From Plakobranchus ocellatus (taxonomy: Eukaryota; Mollusca; Gastropoda; Plakobranchidae): a stretch of DNA of 26,534 nucleotides. A program made the position numbers and the translations under genes. Each line of letters starts with the position of its first letter. Positions within the stretch are counted from its first letter, which is position 1. Where the stretch lies: the NCBI GenBank assembly GCA_019648995.1, contig BLXT01004638.1, positions 290,589-317,122 on the forward strand, written 5' to 3'. Positions 1-8,829 of this stretch are shown here, one piece after another. A model generated the notes under the pieces. It saw nothing but the letters and a program-made list of their open reading frames with translations, searched no databases and was not told the origin of the DNA.

Positions 1-18
1 CCCCCCCCCCCCCCCCCC
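1..18. repeat. Poly-C run at the window edge
   Basis: The window opens with 18 consecutive C residues. In such an AT-rich region this looks like a homopolymer at a contig end or a low-quality assembly edge. It matters because the missing 5' exons of RPL9 would be expected upstream of it. Confidence 0.8.
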
Positions 19-64
19 ATTTAAATTCCTTGGGGAAATGGACCAAATTTTCAAATGAAGATAA

Positions 65-220
65 TTATTCAGAGATCAGTTTTCCACGGTTGTACTGCTG
101 ATGCAGTTCGTGATTGGTGAACTTGGAAGACTGAGCTGGTCATACGCCAGCAAGATGATTCATGGAAAGAGGAACATCACTGATTCCAAGGAAGATTTAG
201 GTGCCTTCTTGTTTGGTTGA
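65..220 (+). CDS. Possible 3'-terminal exon of an unidentified gene
   Basis: An open frame of 51 codons ends at a TGA at 218-220 and is followed 8 nt later by an AATAAA polyadenylation signal (228-233). A splice acceptor TTATTCAG ends at 72, so a terminal exon could start at 73. The peptide ends in NITDSKEDLGAFLFG and has a hydrophobic stretch (STVVLLMQFVIG) near its start. I do not recognise the family. The tight stop-to-signal spacing is what makes it more than a random frame. It lies upstream of RPL9 exons on the same strand, which is awkward if RPL9 continues to the left, because it would then be nested in an RPL9 intron. It could be a random open frame. Confidence 0.2.
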   Translation, partial: LFRDQFSTVVLLMQFVIGELGRLSWSYASKMIHGKRNITDSKEDLGAFLFG

Positions 221-235
221 AAGTCAAAATAAAAG

Positions 236-1251
236 TTTGGGCATGTTGCGGTTCACTGATTTTATTCTTAATGTGGAATATAAGCCTATGATTGATGATC
301 TGTAATCTACAAAGCATATTAAAAGTTGTGACACATGGATATTACTATAATGTGTGTGCTTATTCACAGAATCTAGGTCTAGATTTTAGACTTGAGGACA
401 TGATCAAAGTGGTAACCAGAGCTGAAAGAACCTATGAATTGTTTCGATTAACCTAAATAAGATCTCTAAATTTGACTCACAGTATCCAAATTCTACATCA
501 CTCCTAAACATTATTGAAATGGAGACTTCTGAGTAAAAGCTCATTGACAGACTTGGACTTCAACCAAGCTATGGTGTGTAGATACATATGGAAATATCCT
601 CTTGCAGTTACTATATAACCATGTAAAGAAGCTAAAGAAACAAAAAATACAAGGCTGTAATATGAATTTAAATTTCAATGGCTAGATGAAACATTGTATT
701 TAGTGTGACTGTTATAAAAAGATTATTGGGTTCAGGTACATGTGGGCTTTTCCTAACCAACCGTCCAAGTTCATGGGCCAGAATATTTGTTGATCCCTGA
801 TTATTATTTGTATTTATATTGTTCCTTAAACCCTTCAGGAGTATTTAATGTCTTTAGAGGGTTTCTTTTGCATCTGGATTTTTCCCATATTTTTTGCAAC
901 AAATTCAGTCAGGCTAGTCTCAGTGGTGATGGTGATTTGTGTCCTTTTTTTCGTAGCAATGCATGCTTAACATAAAGGAAGTAATGTGTAGAACACTATT
1001 TCATACCATCCTTGGTGTATTGATTTCTTATGAAGAGTATCAACTCCAGTACACTTTGGGTCATGAAGTTGAATTAATTAAAGCAAGTTATAGAGAAAAA
1101 AATATTCTTTTGTCGCAAGCCTTTGATTTATAAGACATAGATTTTTTTCTTGAGCATATGTTTTTTTTTTTTCAGGCTGATACAATAGGGCAAAAATATC
1201 AAGCATATAAATTTATATTCAAATATCTGTCTGTAATGTATGCTCCAACAG
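236..1251. other. Non-coding stretch, RPL9 intron or flank
   Basis: About 1 kb of AT-rich sequence before the first visible RPL9 exon. I searched for the conserved RPL9 N-terminal block (the KGPRGTL segment and the basic stretch before KWWG) and found nothing. The only open frame of note, 787-975, has no recognisable product. A pyrimidine-rich tract and CAACAG acceptor at 1246-1251 end this region. Confidence 0.6.
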
Positions 1252-3572
1252 GTTGAAAAATGGTTTGGCAAGCACAAAGAACTGGCTGCAGTCAGGACTG
1301 TTTGCTCTCATATTGAAAACATGATCAAGGGTGTGACTATGGTAAGTTAATACAGAATCAGTGCATATAGCATAGAGATTTTGGGGGGAGGCGGCACCCA
1401 ATGCTTTTTTTCCTTTTTAGGGGGCAATTTTTTTTTTTTTGCCATGAAAAGACTGAGAATTTCTCTGCATGTGATGCTTGGGATCTTTCTGGTTAATTTT
1501 GTTTTTTTTTTTGTTCTATATCCACAGGGTTTCCTGTATAAAATGCGTGCAGTATATGCCCATTTCCCCATCAACGTCATTGTAACCAAGGACAACACTC
1601 ATGTTGAGATCAAGAACTTCCTTGGGGAAAAATTCACCCGCCATGTTGACATGTTGAAAGGTGTGACATTCAAAGCGTCTGGATCGAAGGACGAGTTCAT
1701 TGTTCAGGGCAATGATATTGAGCTGGTGTCAAGATCAGGTACATCTCACTTGCCTAGAAAAATAAAACAGCTGAGATTTACCTTTGCCAACCCCTTTCAA
1801 CTATTTCTGTGGGCAAAGGGCATTTGATGATGTTTTTTTTTTTGTTTTGTTTTGTTTTTCAAAATGCGAATAACATGATATAAACACAAAAGAGTTGGCA
1901 GTGGTCTGTTGGATGCAAAAAAAAATATACTTAAAATTTTTAAAAATCTATCTTGAATTTCAAAACCCCTAAGTTAAGTCATACTCAGAGATTTTGTAGA
2001 CATTTCTTGAAGTTTTTTCTTCTATTGCCTAAATTCAACTCATGAGAGACATGTGATTTTCTTCTTATTTTTTATGAAAAAAAAAATGTAAATGTGATGT
2101 GAACAAAAGCTTGTGGGCAGTATTTTAGAATACGAACTGCAACAACTGCCAAATTCAAAAGGGATGCAACTTTTCTAGTTTAACTCACTCGCTGCCGAGG
2201 CCGAACAGTTTCGGTCTATCTATTTGTACCGCCCGCTGCCGAGACCGAACCCCTTCGGTCTGATAAATAGCACTGTACAGCCTACATTGACCGAAGTGTT
2301 TCGGCCTCGGCAGGCTACGTGCTCTAGTGATGTAAATAAGGGAGAAGTGAATTTTTTAAAACTATATAAAAACCCCCGGCAGTCCTCATATTATGACTCT
2401 TTAAAGTGTCCGGCAGCGAGTGAGTTAACCTGAAATGCAGCTTTTCCATCAACATGAGTGTAAATTATAATGAAATAAGGTGACAACAATTAAAACACTA
2501 TGTTAACCATAACCATAGTGTTTTAATTGTCATAATTTTATTTTAATTTACACTGATGAAGCCATATAGGGGATACGTTTGAATGTTCACTGTAATTCTA
2601 CTTAATTTTGTGAGTTCTGTTTAGTTCTAAATATAATATTTAGTTAGCAACTGTCTCCTTTCTTTTTACTTTTATCATCACGTCCAACACTTTAAATAGT
2701 ATTTCTCTGTCCTTCAAACAGCTGAATTATGGTTTATCTAAATATAGACAAAACTCATTATACATTAAGAAGGAATAACATCTTTGTTTCTAGAGACTAT
2801 AAAAACTTTTGTTGTCCTAGTTTGGGATGTGACCATAACACACAAATTATGTCATCACCACGTCCAACTCTTATGATCATTAAATTAGTGTTTCTGTGTC
2901 CTCTAAATAGCTGTATTGTGGTTTATCCTACATCAATCATGTAGACAAAGTTCATGATAAGTCAAGAGAGGGTTACAGCAATGTCTTTTAAAGTATAAAA
3001 ACTTTTGTTAAGTCTTAGTGTCAGACATGTATATGACACACACTTCAACTACTAAAACTTTCATATAATTCAATCCAGTCTTGATTTTGAAGTGAAAAGC
3101 TTCAATGCTTTGAAAGGACGCTTCTATGGTCTTTTATTTTGAGGGCTGCTGGCCAAAACATAGGTTGTTCTGAAGTAACTGTTTGTTAAAAGTGTTCATT
3201 CTCAGTCTATGTATCCGATGTAATAATTTTTTTCATCTGCTGAGCCAAATTTAGTGTAGCCATTGATGTCAAGTTGAAAGAGGCATACGGTATGACATAC
3301 GCCATCACGTCCAACCATGCTTGTAATTTTGCTGCTGAGCATCAAATGAGGGAATCAAAGCAAATTTTTTTGGTTTCAAAATGTTTTAGCCTTTCTCTTT
3401 GTAATAAGAAAAACATAAGAAGATTATATATATATATTATATATATATATGTTTTTGTTTTCTTGTTGCAGCTGCTCTCATTCAACAATCTACTTCTGTT
3501 AAAAAGAAGGATATCCGCAAGTTCTTGGATGGCATCTATGTGTCTGAAAAGACTGTTGTTGAAGGCGAGTGA
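1252..3572 (+). CDS. RPL9: 60S ribosomal protein L9, last three coding exons (5' part missing)
   Basis: RPL9 (uL6) is a component of the cytosolic large ribosomal subunit. Three exons join in phase: 1252-1341 ([16 protein letters not shown]...), 1528-1738 ([16 protein letters not shown]... to ...NDIELVSRS) and 3472-3572 ([20 protein letters not shown]...). Introns are 1342-1527 and 1739-3471, both GT-AG. The third junction splits an Ala codon as G|CT. Together they give 133 residues matching about positions 57-192 of the 192-residue human protein: the end of the first uL6 domain and the whole second domain with its C-terminal helix. The protein ends EKTVVEGE, slightly different from and shorter than the human tail. 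TGA is at 3570-3572, with AATAAA 12 nt later, the compact 3'UTR typical of ribosomal protein genes. The first ~56 codons are not visible and presumably lie left of the poly-C edge. No frameshift or internal stop suggests a pseudogene, and the introns argue against a retrocopy. Confidence 0.96.
2180..2428. mobile_element. piggyBac-type MITE (249 bp with TTAA ends)
   Basis: The ends are perfect 18-bp inverted repeats: TTAACTCACTCGCTGCCG at 2180-2197 and its reverse complement at 2411-2428. The outer TTAA on each side fits the TTAA target-site duplication of piggyBac elements, and TTAAC followed by GCTGCC resembles known piggyBac termini. There is no transposase frame, so it would be non-autonomous. 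GC content is clearly higher than in the surrounding intron. Inside are three copies of a ~26-bp hairpin unit (see the separate repeat entry). It lies in RPL9 intron 2. The superfamily assignment rests on TTAA and the end motif only. Confidence 0.75.
2191..2313. repeat. Three hairpin units CTGCCGAGnCCGAA-N-TTCGGTC inside the MITE
   Basis: Unit 1 is 2191-2216 and unit 2 is 2235-2260, both in plus orientation. Unit 3 is 2289-2313, inverted. Each contains CCGAA and TTCGG separated by a 3-6 nt loop, so each can form its own small stem-loop, and units 1 and 2 can also pair with unit 3. The GCTGCCGAG start of each unit repeats the inner end of the terminal inverted repeat. This looks like subterminal repeats of the kind transposases bind, but that role is inferred. 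Confidence 0.8.
2445..2600. repeat. Head-to-head palindrome of a dispersed repeat (copy 1)
   Basis: A perfect 17-bp inverted repeat (ACAATTAAAACACTATG at 2486-2502 and its complement at 2514-2530) surrounds an 11-nt centre. The similarity extends outward on both sides to GTGTAAATT and ATCAACATGA or CATCAGTGTAAA blocks. The right arm continues into CTGATGAAGCC (2553-2563) and GATACG..TGAATGTTC. The same blocks in the same order occur once more near 26150-26240. The family may derive from a Penelope-like or similar retroelement, because CTGATGAAG motifs are common in the terminal repeats of such elements. This is family knowledge plus inference. Confidence 0.7.
2674..3025. repeat. Diverged tandem duplication of ~175 bp
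   Basis: Two copies, about 2674-2825 and 2851-3025, share an ordered series of blocks: ATCAnCACGTCCAAC, TTTCTgTGTCCT, AnATAGCTGnATTnTGGTTTATC, AGACAAAnTTCAT and TATAAAAACTTTTGTT. A third fragment with CATCACGTCCAACCATG lies at about 3302-3318. No reading frame is conserved between the copies, so this is a non-coding duplication in RPL9 intron 2. Confidence 0.7.
3425..3450. repeat. (TA)n microsatellite
   Basis: A nearly pure TA dinucleotide run 20 nt upstream of the RPL9 final-exon acceptor, followed by a T-rich tract that provides the polypyrimidine signal. Confidence 0.85.
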
Positions 3573-3583
3573 ATTATATGGTG

Positions 3584-3589
3584 AATAAA
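3584..3589 (+). terminator. Polyadenylation signal of RPL9
   Basis: AATAAA, 12 nt after the RPL9 stop codon. It overlaps no other coding sequence and is the first canonical signal downstream of the gene. Confidence 0.8.
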
Positions 3590-3689
3590 TTTCACAATAC
3601 AAAACAAAATTGGTTTTTGTTTATTTTATGCCTCCACAATCGTTAAAATTTGATGGTTCTATGATGGGTTTTAAAAAGCATGGTTAGCC

Positions 3690-5243
3690 CTCCCTGGCTC
3701 TGTTAACGATGCTTGGGTTTTCAAAAATAACTCAGTATTTGAAAAGATTCAAATGCTTCAAGATTTTTATTTTCTAGAAGATTCGGCATAACCCCTGAAA
3801 ATGGACTGATGACACCATATCACGACTTCGGTTGTCTGACAAAAAGGAGGACAATCACAATAGGTATTCGTGCGGCCCTATTAGCTCCCTTGAATCGGCT
3901 TCCCAAAAGAGGGACTCGGTTCTATCGGAAATGTAATGCTAATATGACGGGAAGGAGAAAATAATTTGTTTTAATTTTCATTGGAAAGAAGCATAATTTT
4001 TAGGTTTCTCTCTCATGTAATCTAGAGGAAACAAGCATAATTTTTGTATTGTTAAATGAAATTTGTATTAAAACAGTTATAAAAAAAGAATGAAAATATG
4101 TTACGTTGACTTAGAATAAGATTAAGAAAGGCCTAGATTAAGCTGGAAGGCTGAGAAGGCTAATACTAATACTTCTACGCTCTAATTCTACAGACATCTT
4201 TTCGAATATTTTCCGCACCCTGGTCTATGTTTTTTTCAGTGCTAAAACCTATCATAAAGAAAAACCAAGCAAACAAACAACAAAACAATAGCAACAAGAA
4301 CAAGAACAAAAATAACAATACTAGTACTAATACTAATACAGGGTTTCCAGAAATAGCTCAGTATTTGAAAAGATTCAAATGCTTCAAGATTTTCATCTTC
4401 TAGGAGATTCAATATACCCCTTAAAAATGTGACCTATGACACCATATAATTATGAATATGATGACTCTGATTATCAAACAAAAAATGTAGAAAAAAAATT
4501 CAATTAGATATATTCATTCGTCACTTTGCAACTGTCTGGAAAGATGCATAGGACTTTTGTAAGGTAATTGGAGGCGTCTAAGGGGTAAAAAAAAATTCCC
4601 TTAAACGATTGGATGCATTGATGGAGCATACATACCCATGACAGGTAAATCAAACGATAGAAGAAATGCTTATAAATTTATATATTTGCCAGCATGGCTA
4701 CTGCGCCATGCATGCCTAGATTACATGAGAGAGAAACCTAAAAATTATAAACATCAGAACAGGCTATCCAGGCTCTGTTCATGATGCTAGGATTTTCAAA
4801 AATAGCTCAGTATTTGAAAAGATTCAAATGCTTCAAGATTTTCACCTTCAGGAGATTCAATATACTCCTTAAAAATGTGACCTATGACACCATATATAGA
4901 ACGCATCTGGTTATCTAACCAAAGTGGAGAAAAAATACAATTCTATATATATTCATACATGGCTTTGCAACTGTGTGGAAAGATGCATAAGACTTTTGTA
5001 AGGTAAATGAAGGCGTCTAAGGGGTTTGAAAAATTTCCAAAAATGATTGGATGCATCGATGGGACATACACACCCATGACAGGTAAATCAAAAGATAAAA
5101 AAGAAATGCCTATATTTAGTATATTTGCCAGCATGGCTACTGCGCTATGCATGCCCAGATTACATGAGAGAGCAACCTAAAAATTTTAGACATCACAACA
5201 GGTTATCCTGCTCTGTTCACGATGCTAGGGTTTTCATTCATCT
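3690..5243 (+). pseudogene. PIF/Harbinger transposase remnants, DDE-core modules amplified in tandem
   Basis: Fragments of a Harbinger-family (DDE_Tnp_4, HARBI1-like) transposase appear in plus-strand frames broken by stops and frameshifts. Copy 0 (3690-3835) encodes a GSVNDAWVFKN-like block followed by SVFERFKCF. Copies 1 and 2 repeat with a period of about 449 bp (aligned AAATAGCTCAG at 4351 and about 4800). Each reads RHFATVWKDA, FPKMIGCIDGTYTPM (the GCIDGT block holds the first catalytic Asp), ASMATA and ITTGYPGSVHDARVF (the GSVHDAR block holds the second catalytic Asp). A last GSVHDARVF fragment ends near 5240. No copy is intact and no terminal inverted repeats were found. Superfamily assignment is confident, the exact element is not. 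Confidence 0.85.
3985..4035 (-). pseudogene. Inverted Harbinger fragment
   Basis: About 34 bp here (CATAATTTTTAGGTTTCTCT and on to CTAG) is the reverse complement of the segment at about 4717-4750 that lies between the ASMATA and GSVHDAR blocks of copy 1. A piece of the element was therefore inverted during the rearrangements. The flanks, about 3836-3984 and 4036-4330, hold only low-complexity AAC/AAT-rich sequence and no recognisable gene. Confidence 0.7.
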
Positions 5244-5310
5244 TTTATATATTTAATTTATAGATATTATAGATATCACCGGTTATCTGACAGGAAAGGA
5301 GAAAAAATGC

Positions 5311-6262
5311 AATTATATTTATTCGTCACTTTGCAACTGTGTGCATAGAACTTTTGTAAGGCAAATGGAGGCATCTAAAAAATTGTGATTGCCAAGATGA
5401 TGTTCTAATGTGCAAGTCTGAAGTACTTGTGCTGTATTGCACAACATAATTTTTTTACTTAGAATCAGTAAATGAAACTTTTGTTGAGATAGGGAATGAT
5501 ATTCACACAAGATGCTGATGTCGCAGATCAAAATGCAATTAGAAAGCGGGATAGAATTTGTCTTGAATTCTGTGGTAAGTAAAATCAGATGATTTTCTTT
5601 AGCATATAAATAATTTGATGCAATTATATATTCATTCGTCACTCTGCAACTGTGTGAACGATGCATACAACTTTTGTATGGCAAATGGAGGCATCTAAAA
5701 AAATTATGATTGCCAAGATGATGTACTAATGTGCAAGTCTGTAGTGGCTTGTGCTGTATTGCACAACATAATTTTTGACTTAGAATCAGTAAATGAAACT
5801 TTTGTTGAGATAGGGGATGATTCTGACACAGTTGCTAATGTTGCAGATCAAAATGCAATTAGAAAGCGAGATAGAATTTATCTCAAAAGTCTGTGGTATG
5901 TAAAATCAGATGATTTTTTTCAGCATACATGTATAAATAATTTGATACAGTATTCATTCGTCACTTTGCAACTGTGTGGAAAGATGCATAGAACTTTTGT
6001 AAGGCAAATGGAGGCATCTAAAAAATTATGATTGCCAAGATGATGTACTAATGACTGTGCAAATCTGAAGTGGCTTGTGCTGTATTGCACATAATTTTTT
6101 TTACTTAGAATCAGTAAATGAAACTTTTGTTGAGATATGGGATGATTCTGACACAGATGCTAATGTTGCAGATCAAAATGTAATTAGAAAGCGGGATAGA
6201 ATTTGTCTTGAATTCTGTGGTACGTAAAATCAGATGATTTTCTTCAGCATATAAATAATTTG
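5311..6262 (+). pseudogene. PIF/Harbinger transposase C-terminal module, three tandem copies
   Basis: Three copies begin at about 5311, 5621 and 5946 (spacing 313 and 322 bp, measured at the ATTCGTCACT block). Each joins RHFATLQLC..RTFVRQMEASKK directly to the C-terminal transposase block, best preserved at 5729-5930: VVACAVLHNIIFDLES, a variable acidic linker, then NAIRKRDRI. ACxVLHNI and the terminal basic helix are typical of Harbinger transposase ends. The whole central part between the two blocks, including the GCIDGT and GSVHDAR motifs, is missing in each copy. So a deletion derivative was itself amplified. Only copy 2 keeps a frame of 100 codons (5729-6031), and it is not expected to be functional. 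Confidence 0.82.
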
Positions 6263-7390
6263 AATACTTATTTTCCTATACATTTTCTTTGAAATTTTAT
6301 TGACATGCACATGAGGACATGTCTTGTCACTAGTGTGTCAGTCATAATTTTTTTAGATTGGGTGTGATGAAATCAATTGGATCATCAAAGTAGTGTGTGG
6401 GGAATATGGCACAAACAATGAAACAACAGTGTTTGCTTTCTTTCAAAAAAGGCTGGCTTAATGAGTTAATCCTGCTTTCAGTTTTTATTATTTTTTGCTT
6501 TTTTAAGATTATGATACCGTACAAAGACTTCACGGTACTGTATGTGAGAAATTGTTATAAAAATTTCAGATTAAAACTTTCTTTTACAACTACAGAAAAT
6601 GTTTGTATTAATACAAATTTTTATTATTCTTTTCATTTTTGCCGATTGTTGCTGTCTGTTGTCAGAAAATTCCCTATGAAACTGAAAAAGTTTTCAATGG
6701 ATTTTAAAACAATACAAATATATGATGCCATATTTTTTTCTTTTCAAAGAACAGAAAATCTCCCATTAAGTGCATCTTATCTAAAAGAGTCAATTTTTTT
6801 ATAAACTTGTGCCTTTCAATAAACTATGCCCTTATTGATCTCCAAAGCATTTTTTCCAAGTTTTGATTTATTTGGTTTGCTTTGGAGTGAGAACTAGCAA
6901 TATTTTGCAGCATGGCCCTTTATTCAATATTGGTAATGGTGCCTTATAGATATTTCTTACTTCTCATTCCTAAGAAATCTGTAACTAAGTGTAAGGCAAA
7001 GTGAAACAAGCATTTTACTGATTGGTCTTGCTGAATGGTCTCTTGTCTGGGACAAGGTGGAATTTTTTGAGGTGTCCAAGGACAAAAGGTCGTATTGAAA
7101 GCAGCGCAGTTTTTTTTATAAAAACTTGATTAATCCATTGAGCCTATCGATATCATGCAAAATCTCACATGATCTGTATTGGAGAACAACAATGGTGGCG
7201 CCTGCAGAAAAACTTAATTCTTTTGACGGTAATGTAATCAGAATGTTTCACCTTCTCCTGTACCAAAAAAATAAAAAAAAAAAAAAGAACAACAAAAAAC
7301 GGATGCATTGACGAAATAAATCAAAGTTAAAAGAAGCAAGGGATGTGGAATGACATAACAGCAATGACAGAGGTATCATTATACATTATA
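6263..7390. other. Intergenic AT-rich DNA, no gene recognised
   Basis: An open frame at 6397-6804 (135 codons, plus strand) is rich in Phe, Tyr, Ile and Lys, as expected of AT-rich non-coding sequence, and shows no motif. An A-rich run at 7265-7285 is present. I see no RNA gene or mobile-element end here. Confidence 0.5.
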
Positions 7391-7431
7391 GATAAGAATA
7401 ATGAGAAAAAAATTAGAAAAAGATATTACTG

Positions 7432-7775
7432 CAGTTGATGATGTTGCAAATGGTAATGAGGTAAAGGATGTTGATGATGGGGAGGAAGATGTTGAGGATG
7501 ATGAGGTGAAGCATGTTGATGATGAGGTGGAGGATGTTGAGGACAATGATATGGGTGATGAGGTGGAGGATGTTGAGGACGATGGTATGGGTGATGAGAG
7601 GGAGGATATTGAGGACGATGATAATGGTGGAGGATGTTGAGGACCATGATATGGGTGATGAGGTGGAGGATGTTGAGGACGATGGTATGGGTGATGAGAT
7701 GTTGATATGAATGATGAGGTGGAGGATGTTGAGGACCATGTTATGGGTGATGAGGTGGAGGATGATGATGCAAAA
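7432..7775 (+). repeat. Minisatellite with 36-bp unit, encodes an acidic repeat
   Basis: The unit starts GATGAGGTGGAGGATGTTGA and ends TATGGGT. Full-length units start at 7521, 7557, 7593, 7657 and 7713. Shortened units are 7629-7656 (28 bp) and 7693-7712 (20 bp), and degenerate copies lie at 7432-7520 and 7749-7775. Translated in the frame that opens at 7419 the repeat reads DEVEDVEDDGMG, a strongly acidic 12-residue unit. Because 28 and 20 are not multiples of three, the frame is lost within the array (stop at 7638-7640), so a continuous acidic protein is not encoded as it stands. The reverse strand gives Ser/Pro/His-rich shadow frames. It may once have been the acidic N-terminal part of the transposase-like gene that follows. 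Confidence 0.85.
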
Positions 7776-7944
7776 GGACAACAATAGTACATTTTTGGAG
7801 TTGAATGACCTATTGAAAACACTAGGAAACAAATCAGTTGCATGCTTAAAAGACATTCCTTGTGGGGTGAAGAATGATTTCTTTACTGTCGACAATAAAG
7901 AGAATTTTAAAAGATGTCCCGAAGGCAAACATTTGCCATATTAA
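7770..7944 (+). pseudogene. Coding-looking fragment after the acidic repeat, family uncertain
   Basis: The frame reads NNSTFLELNDLLKTLGNKSV..DIPCGVKNDFFTVDNKENFKRCPEGK and stops at TAA (7942-7944). Its composition is protein-like rather than AT-rich noise. The DIP-G-K-ND-FF-VDN-EN pattern resembles uncharacterised invertebrate proteins that occur in many copies per genome. After the stop, the next bases still read DDMMY and HRTARAL in the same general direction, suggesting decay of a longer frame. I cannot name a function. Confidence 0.4.
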
Positions 7945-8067
7945 GATGACATGATGTACTAAGAGGTGCATAGAACCGCAAGGGCGCTATGAGTTAGGCA
8001 ATTTTACTTGAAAGTCACAGTGGTGACATTCAGTCTGTTTATACGTGAGAAAACTGTATTACTGTAA

Positions 8068-8544
8068 AGAAATGAATCAGACTCAGATGAAGAAATGAAT
8101 TCAACAGCCTCCTTCATTTTCTCTCTTGATGTTTTATTGTTTATATACATTCCATTGTTTTATAATAATAAAAAAAACCACTTGCAAATCTTTAAAGCCG
8201 TTTTTCTCAGTTTTAGTATCCAGTTGTCTGCCATTCTTAAAAATTTTATTAAAAATAACTAATCGAGCTATTTTCATGATTTACAAAACATATCCAACAA
8301 CATTATCAGTAGTTTTAGAAAAAATAAACATCTCGAAAAGTAAAATTTCCGACAATTCTGCACTTTTCCTAGGCCAGTACACATATGATGAACACATTCA
8401 ATCTAAAAACAGAGCAAGGAAAGAAAAAAATGAAGGCAAAAAATTATAATTGTCTTTGAAAGATGGCAGCATGTCTCTTTGAACATTTGATACACAGTCC
8501 ATCATACCTTATCCACAGACAAAAGCAAGTGCTCTTTAATTCCA
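8068..8544. repeat. Direct repeat, copy 1 (477 bp)
   Basis: Nearly identical to 10098-10576, differing by a few substitutions and 1-2 nt indels in A runs. It starts at AGAAATGAATCAGACTCAGA and ends at GCTCTTTAATTCCA. Flanking sequence diverges sharply on the right, while a few bases of GTATT similarity remain on the left. The ends show no TG..CA or inverted terminal repeats, so an LTR is not supported. A dispersed-repeat insertion or a segmental copy is more likely. The first ~60 bp reads NESDSDEEMNSTASFIFSLD and may be a relic of a coding region. Confidence 0.85.
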
Positions 8545-8655
8545 AATTACAAAACATTTTTACTGGTTAGGTTAAATGATATTGATAAGGACGTTTTTTT
8601 TTAATTATGAAAATGGGTAGATGAACGTTTTGGAAAAAGAAAAAAATTGGAATCC

Positions 8656-8696
8656 TAGTCTTCCATTATAAATTACAAAATGTCCATGGAAGACTA
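8656..8696. repeat. 11-bp inverted repeat
   Basis: TAGTCTTCCAT at 8656-8666 and ATGGAAGACTA at 8686-8696 flank a 19-nt AT-rich spacer and could form a hairpin. There is no link to any gene, so it may be part of a degraded element. Confidence 0.5.
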
Positions 8697-8829
8697 AGCG
8701 TGATAGATTTAACCTTTTTCTAATAGTTGCTTAATCTGACCACGTTCTAAACAATTAATGTTTCAAATTATTTTTCTTTCATTACATTTCTCAATACTTA
8801 AAGAGCATTACATGAGTGTTGTATTTTTT

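Noticed and set aside
1381..1827. 148-codon open frame as a single-exon gene
   Set aside because: Only 1528-1738 is real coding sequence (RPL9). The frame's ends are intron sequence read through the acceptor and donor.
1252..3572. RPL9 processed pseudogene
   Set aside because: It has introns with good splice sites, no frame disruption and a proper polyadenylation signal, which fit a functional gene with its 5' end outside the window.
6397..6804. 135-codon plus-strand ORF
   Set aside because: Phe/Tyr/Lys-rich composition expected of AT-rich non-coding DNA, with no motif and no splice context.
7432..7775. CRISPR array
   Set aside because: Adjacent units have no unique spacers, and the window is clearly eukaryotic. 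It is a minisatellite.
7379..7928. Long Ser/Pro/His-rich minus-strand ORFs
   Set aside because: They are reverse-strand readings of the acidic minisatellite, with several overlapping frames all open because of the repeat.
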